Of a DNA stretch of 64,000 nt, positions 58,664-64,000 are shown in pieces. Origin of the DNA: Exophiala sp. HKRS030 (taxonomy: Eukaryota; Ascomycota; Eurotiomycetes; Chaetothyriales; Herpotrichiellaceae). A program made the position numbers and the translations under genes. The notes under the pieces were generated by a model that was given only the letters and a program-made list of their open reading frames with translations, was not told the origin of the DNA and ran no database searches. The stretch is from positions 2,232,001-2,296,000 of the forward strand of contig JAHWDD010000006.1 in assembly GCA_023897205.1 (NCBI GenBank). Reading direction: 5' to 3'. Position 1 is the stretch's first letter. Each line of letters begins with the position of its first letter.

Positions 58664-61093
58664 ATGGGAACGAGAATGGAGGGCACTCAGGGCTCCGGAA
58701 AGAGAAAGAGGACTTCATTGGCTTGCTGGTGAGTTTCTGCGTAGCGGAAGTTCACACTCACTACTGATCCTCCATCAAGTCGATGTCGGAAGCAGAAGTT
58801 GCGCTGTAGTGGGACAAAGCCTTCATGTACAGGTGAATTGTTCTCTCCTACGACTCCTCAACTCGTCTGATCAACTCGCGCGATAGCTTGTGTGCAAAGC
58901 CACTCGATATGTGATTATCGGGACCCGCGACAAAACCGCATCAAGTTTGTAATGCAGCATCCTTCGAAGACTGTTCCCGAGACGCCGAGTGACAATGCAG
59001 GCGACGAGGAGCGTATTTCTACCACATTGCAACCACAGGCTGACCTGACGACTGTTCCCGTTAGACCTGCGGACTCTCGGTCTGTCAGAATCCCCTTCTT
59101 CCGATGGTTTGGCAAGACCGGGATCGCCCCAGGCTATAAGAAGATGTTGTTCGATGTCACGCGCCCTTCAGCGCCGAGCCCACAGACGCCCGATGCGCAT
59201 CAACTGTCTGGCAGATTTGACGCCGTCATTGCAAATGCGGCTAAGCAGGAATCGCCATCTCTCTTCGAAGAAGACGGCATCACTCCAGCTTCGCGGGTAC
59301 TTTACCCTTTCCTAAATACCTTCTTTGATCACTACGGTTGTCATTTTCCATTCTATCATCGCAATGCTTTTACCAAGCTGGTCAGATCTGGCAAAGTCTC
59401 TGCCCTGGTCCTGAATAGTATTTGTGGACTCTCTGCACGATTTAGCCCATTGGCCGAATTTCAAACCTATCCGCCCTACATGAGAGGCGACACTTTTGCA
59501 CAAAAGGCCAAGATACTACTCGTTCCTCTACTCAACCTCCCGAGTTATGATGTGGTTGCTAGTATTTTAATGCTGGTATGGCTGGAGCTAGCCAATAACC
59601 ACGACGTGGGAGTTTGGATGTATATGGGTATGGCTTGTCGTATGGCCATGGACCTAGGAATGCACAAGGTATGTAAAGTCCTCTCTGGCCTGCAAGCTCA
59701 ACGCCGACAGACAACAGGCCGCCATCTCTGGGCCCGATAAACTGGAATCCGAAGAGTATTGGACAGTCTCGAGAACGTGGTTCAGTGTGCATCATCTGGA
59801 CCACATCATCTCATTCGCGACAGGTCGACCACTCAGTATCGACCGAAAGTATATTGATGTGCCATGGCCGCGAATTGACGCCGACGTAGAATACCCTTCC
59901 CCATTTCCGAGCATGGTGGTCATCATGCAGACTTTGGGCTTGGTCCATGACGAGCTCAACAATGCCGAACAGCTTGATACCCTCAGGGCAGAGACTAGGG
60001 ACAAACTCCTTCGTTTCAATGATGAGCTCATCAACTATTACGCCAATCTTCCGCGAGCGCTTTTATTCGACATCAACAATTTCCAGTCATACCTAGCAAG
60101 GGGAGAGAGTGGTACTTTTATCATGCTACATTTGTGGTTTCACACGGTGCGGAACTCTCTGCGAAAGATTGTACGTGCTGCAGTTCGACTCTAACTTCGG
60201 GCCCAGATAGTAATCCTGCTTCACCGACCGGGCTTGCGGTATGGACAAGAAGCACAAGCCAAGAACATTTGCCTGACTGCCGAAAGTCGAGGGATCGCGC
60301 TCTCGTCCGCGAGGACCATGAGCTCGATCCTCAGCTTGGTCGAAGTCGTGGACGCAAAGACTCTCGTTTCGAGCCCGTTTATCGACCAGGCCGTCGAAGT
60401 GGCCGGCTTGGTCTTCATTTCCGAGTCGTCCGCTGCAACGCTGAACTCGCTGAGGAGAATGACAAATCGATCCAACTACGAAGTATGTCTGAGGACGCTG
60501 CACAGACTCATCACCTACTGGAAGGGAGTCAGCTGGGTCACTACGACCATGGAGCAACAGGCCGAAGGCATGAAGGAAACCGACCCTGCCGAAGGTAGCG
60601 TCGACCCGCACAGTCTCATCGAGCTACAAGACACGAAGATGATACAGAAGCTTTTTGACAAGATGCAATATTCGATGTCGGGGCGGACGGTCAATAAGTC
60701 TCAAAAGTGTGAGTTGGAAAAATTTTCTTTTCGTGTTTACTCTTAACTAGATCTGGAACGAAGCTAAAATCTTTCGCTATAGCTATTGGGATCGGTTTTA
60801 GTGGTCTCACTAATGACTCGGGTCATGGTAGTGTCATGATTTTGCAACCGACCAGTCCCGTCACTACCACTGATGATGATGCCGCGCGATCGCACAGTAC
60901 TGGCGTCTTGGTGCATCTAACCGAAGATCGCGAGACCGCCACTGTTTTGCCAGAGCAACACTTTATATCCGAATCCGCTCTTTTGGATGGCGAACCTTGG
61001 GACGCCTGGATCGATGATACATTCTGGGACGATCTCGATCTCACATTTGAGGCGATTCAGAACCCGATGGTAATGCCAAGTGACCCTACTTGA
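58664..61093 (+). CDS. Zn(II)2Cys6 transcription factor
   Basis: Six exons, 58664-58728, 58780-58832, 58887-59668, 59718-60170, 60207-60708 and 60783-61093, give 721 residues. Joining exons 1-3 rebuilds a perfect cluster: Cys21, 24, 31, 38, 41 and 48 with spacing C-x2-C-x6-C-x6-C-x2-C-x6-C and the basic loop RKQKLR; no single frame shows it. A fungal_trans domain spans about residues 150-400 (YPFLNTFFDHYGCHFPFYH, later EEYWTVSRTWFSVHHLDHIISFATGRPL). The C terminus is acidic and aromatic (WDAWIDDTFWDDLDL), a likely activation region. Such proteins bind CGG-containing sites. The location between transport and enzyme genes suggests a pathway-specific role (inference). The in-frame stop upstream supports the ATG. 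Confidence 0.92.
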
Positions 61094-61285
61094 ACCGGAA
61101 TCGGGTCATGCAAGTCGTTTCCAAGGCACTCAAGTCCCTGAATGAACCGGAAGCATTTCAAAACGGCTCTTTGTCATGCACACAACCTGTATCGTTTCGG
61201 CCTTGTGTGTATCGCCAAACCCAAACGCGCCAACCGCCTGCGCCTTCTCATCACTTCAGTGAAAGGTGCTCAGTTTTGGCAGCTA

Positions 61286-62930
61286 CTATGCAAAAGTCCC
61301 GTGAGGCACTTTGCAGACCGCAAAGCCCCCGATCTGCAAAACACCTGCTCCGATATAAATGTCGTTGTATGGATCTCCGGCAGCCGCCGTTTGGAAACTG
61401 ATGACGGAACCGTCGTTGAAGTAAGCAAGTTCGGGGACGTAATTCGTCGACTTGCGGAGTCTCAATGCAGCAGCCGGAACCAACAAGTCTTTACCCAGAC
61501 CTTCAACGTTTGCAAGGTACTTTGGCAAATCCTCCAAGGTCGGGAAAACTGGGATCAACAAACAATCAGTCAGTCCGTAAAAGAGGAGAGAGTACGAACA
61601 CATTTTCACAAAGGGAGAGGGGGGGGGAAATAGGAATTTTCGTACCTGAGACGATTAAATCACCAGTTGTCGGTAGAATATTGATGTTGTCTGCTGCGGC
61701 ACCGAGGTCCTGTCGATCATCATCACGTTAATATCGACACTTTGTCTCTCTGCGTGGAAGCTCACAGCAAGCTCGGCGACTTACCACTTGTTGAAGCTGA
61801 GTCAAGGATTTATCCCCTTGGATCTCAAATATTGTCACGGTGCCATTTTTGGAATCTCCGACAAATAAACGGTCTTCCCAAACATTGAGACCATTCGAAC
61901 CTGGAAAAGTGCCTGTGACTTGTTTACATGAGACGACCTGGTTTGGTCAAGTAAGTCAGCATTTTACGATAATCGTCGTCGTGGTGAGGATGGGGGGAGG
62001 GGGGGGCCTTGTATTGTAATAGTACTCCGTACCTCATCACTGGCATCACAAAACTGAACATGGGTCGCCCAACTCCAAGGGCCAAACTTTCCCTCCATGT
62101 CACGCAAGAAACCACCTGCAAAGTAATGATCGTTTGTGACGTAGAATTCCCTGGATCATCGGATGGTCAGCAAACAAAAAAGTTGCCACGGAATAAAATT
62201 ACTATGCCCTGGGTCTACTCACAGAGGTCCAGTGGCTGCTACTCCATTGGCAGTCTTGATGTTGGGATGTTTGACATTCTTGACCAGCTCCACAACATCC
62301 GAACCTGATTGATGGGAGAAAATGGCGATACTGTCCCCATCCCTAGCATGATTGACGGCAAATATATGAATCTATCGAGTATCTTGTCAGAGATAGAGAG
62401 AGAGAGAGGCGCTGCGTGGGAGTGAAAGAGATTAAACAATATTTCTGCTTCCAATGACGATGATGGTGTATCGGCGGGTGTCTGTTTACCTTTGAAGAGT
62501 CCTCGGGGAGAGGAAAAACATCTATCCCATGAGTGATGAAGTCCCCTTCCAACCCCTTGATGACGAGTTGGGTGGTTTTGCCGGTGTCGATGTCGTACTT
62601 GAAGAGAGACTCACGAAACGAGGATTCCGAACGACGTTCGACGGTCCTCACGCCGGCACAAGGGTACCAGTTTGTCCTCTCCCGGGCATCTCCGCACGCC
62701 AAAAACGCCGTCGATGAGGCGTAGTGAATCTTGACATCTTCACAGGCGTCGGCCTCGTGGTGGACGACACACTGGTCGTCGTTCAAGGGAGTGCTGTTTT
62801 CCCACCTCACGAGCCGGGTTTGGTCAATGTCCACCTTGCCCACCAGTCTCCAGAGGTGGACTGATTGGGTGTAGAGGAGAAGGGAAATCAAAGGCAAAAG
62901 TAACGAGACGGGCACAAATTTGGAGGTCAT
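61286..62930 (-). CDS. Paraoxonase/arylesterase-family calcium hydrolase
   Basis: Six exons on the minus strand, 62930-62490, 62371-62223, 62150-62033, 61937-61785, 61709-61646 and 61548-61286, give 395 residues with consistent phases. The N terminus has a hydrophobic signal anchor (FVPVSLLLPLISLLLY), as in animal PONs. Calcium-site positions of the six-bladed propeller appear intact: Glu in VRWENST, Asn-Asp in TNDHYF, Asn in GSNGLNVW and Asp-Asn in DNINILPTTGDL. Paraoxonases hydrolyse lactones and aryl esters; natural substrates are mostly lactones. The gene converges on the regulator with 192 bp between stops and is divergent from the sugar transporter. Function is inferred at family level; the substrate is unknown. 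Confidence 0.9.
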
Positions 62931-63617
62931 GGTAATGGCGGCTCTCTCAATCCAAGCCGAACCGTGTGGGTGTCTGCCAGATTTTTTGGGACAGCGGTAC
63001 AAAAGGTATTGATGTCTGTTTTGTAAAATCTCTTGCGGACACTTTTCTTCTCCCAGCTACGTGGTTTTGCCTAAGCGTGGTAGTCGGTTATTGACATAAC
63101 AGTAATAATACTATTGTACCCCTTACGGGCGCCGGGACGAAGTGTCAACAGACCAACCCGAATCTTTCTCCCGCTCTTTTGTGGTTCCACTTCATCGGAG
63201 AAGCACGAACCACTAACCACTGACCAAAAACCCAAGATGGTACTCCGGAAGAGACCAAGACTATGCCCAATATGTCGATGCAATTCCGAGAATGTGGCCC
63301 GTTGTGGTAATTCTCAGCCGTCGACATAGACGAAGGGTCATAGCCTAAGAAAATTCGGAGACGTTGGATTTGCGAGATAGTCGTGATTGGACAGACATGC
63401 CACTCTTGTACTCTTCCCGGGGGTGCGTCTATGGGTACTTGTCATGGCCATGTGCCCTTGGTCCAGTGGAGTTTTATTTCAACAGGTCTCCCTTGTTTTC
63501 CTTCATATATCTGGGGTAGCGAGAGTATGGAGATTTGATATTTCTGTTTCATTGCCATTTTTTTTTCCGGTTCTTTCTACAATCACCCCTCTGGTTCTAG
63601 CACCGGGATTGGCAAAA
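62931..63617. promoter_or_regulatory. Divergent promoter paraoxonase-like gene / sugar transporter
   Basis: 687 bp between the two ATGs. CGG/CCG triplets suitable for a Zn2Cys6 protein are present, for example GGCGGC near 62937, CCGAACCG near 62967 and CTCCGGAAG near 63242, but such triplets also occur by chance. Shared control of the two genes is an inference from layout. Confidence 0.45.
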
Positions 63618-64000
63618 ATGGTTGAAAAGAAACGCAACGCGTACAACATCCTCATTGTGGCCTTTGTGGCTCTGGGATCGTTTGCCTTTGGATACTCGAA
63701 TACCATTATTGGTACGACCCTTGCGCAACCTTCATTCATGTAAGTCTGGATACAACCTGCACTGACAGGTCGTCATATTGAGGATTTTGCCGGTGATCAA
63801 ATACTGACCGGGCCCTTCACAGATCGTACTTTGGTCTCGATAAGAGTTCCAACAGGAATGAAATTGCCGGTGCAACAAACGGTATCTATACCGGTGGAGG
63901 CTGTGAGTAACGCCCAGCATAACACATTCCCGCGGTGACGAAGAAGTTGTACTGACAACGCCTCAAGTGTTGGGTGCCCTGTTTGCGTCTTGGTCAGCCG
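63618..64000 (+). CDS. Sugar transporter, 5' part only (cut by window end)
   Basis: Exons 63618-63739, 63823-63902 and 63970 onward encode the first 77 residues. MVEKKRNAYNILIVAFVALGSFAFGYSNTIIG is the first transmembrane helix with the sugar-porter GY motif, QPSFISYFGLDK matches the following loop, and GIYTGGGLLGALFASW is helix 2. These features place it in the MFS sugar-porter family (hexose or disaccharide). Introns of 83 and 67 nt have GTAAGT and GTGAGT donors. The rest lies beyond base 64000, so neither full length nor intactness can be judged. Confidence 0.85.

Noticed and set aside
53691..64000. Secondary-metabolite cluster
   Set aside because: No PKS, NRPS, terpene cyclase, DMATS or P450 gene is visible; the contents fit catabolism or detoxification better.

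Overview
The window is nuclear DNA of a filamentous ascomycete (Pezizomycotina). Genes are about 2-3 kb apart. Most introns are 50-140 nt with GTAAGT/GTATGT-type donors and CTAAC-like branch sites. Gene families typical of moulds are present: Zn2Cys6 regulator, FLC/TRP channel, GH128 glucanase, DUF3605, TMEM135-like protein and paraoxonase-like esterase. Intergenic DNA is rich in microsatellites. I cannot place it below class; Eurotiomycetes or Dothideomycetes are plausible. I reconstructed 25 protein-coding genes by joining open frames across splice sites; for the spliced models I checked that the exon lengths add up to a whole number of codons.

Left part (1-24 kb): a large low-complexity nuclear protein with one C2H2 finger; a tiny cysteine-free protein; mitochondrial ribosomal protein bL21m; a short-chain dehydrogenase; a TMEM135-like membrane protein; a GFA-type zinc protein; the Rab GAP Gyp1 divergent from the mRNA 3'-end/export factor Hrp1 (which has a 1.2 kb intron and a stop-free 99-nt intron); and a second dehydrogenase. 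Two long gene-poor stretches (5.7-8.1 kb and 12.6-14.5 kb) hold only simple repeats and short palindromes.

Middle part (24-53 kb): conserved housekeeping genes. These are an FLC flavin-carrier/TRP channel, a GPI-type GH128 glucanase, cytochrome b5 reductase, a GIG1-like DUF3605 protein, an NFKBIL1-like protein divergent from arginyl-tRNA synthetase (two in-frame starts suggest dual targeting), a Ser/Pro-rich unknown protein, the rRNA dimethylase Dim1 divergent from splicing factor Prp6, the cleavage/polyadenylation factor Mpe1, and an HhH-GPD-like protein. RNA processing is over-represented (Hrp1, Mpe1, Prp6, Dim1), but I see no evidence that this is more than chance.

Right end (53.7-64 kb): accessory in character. 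An eight-exon MFS transporter, a zinc alcohol dehydrogenase, a Zn2Cys6 transcription factor, a paraoxonase-type calcium esterase/lactonase and a sugar transporter (cut by the window end) lie side by side; the last two share a divergent promoter. Transport, oxidation, lactone/ester hydrolysis and a local regulator together suggest a small catabolic or detoxification cluster, and this is my best candidate for an undescribed system. No PKS, NRPS or terpene synthase is present in the window.

A short motif, TACTCCGTA/TACGGAGTA, recurs through non-coding DNA (about a dozen copies, one as a perfect 16-bp palindrome) and is not explained by any annotated feature.
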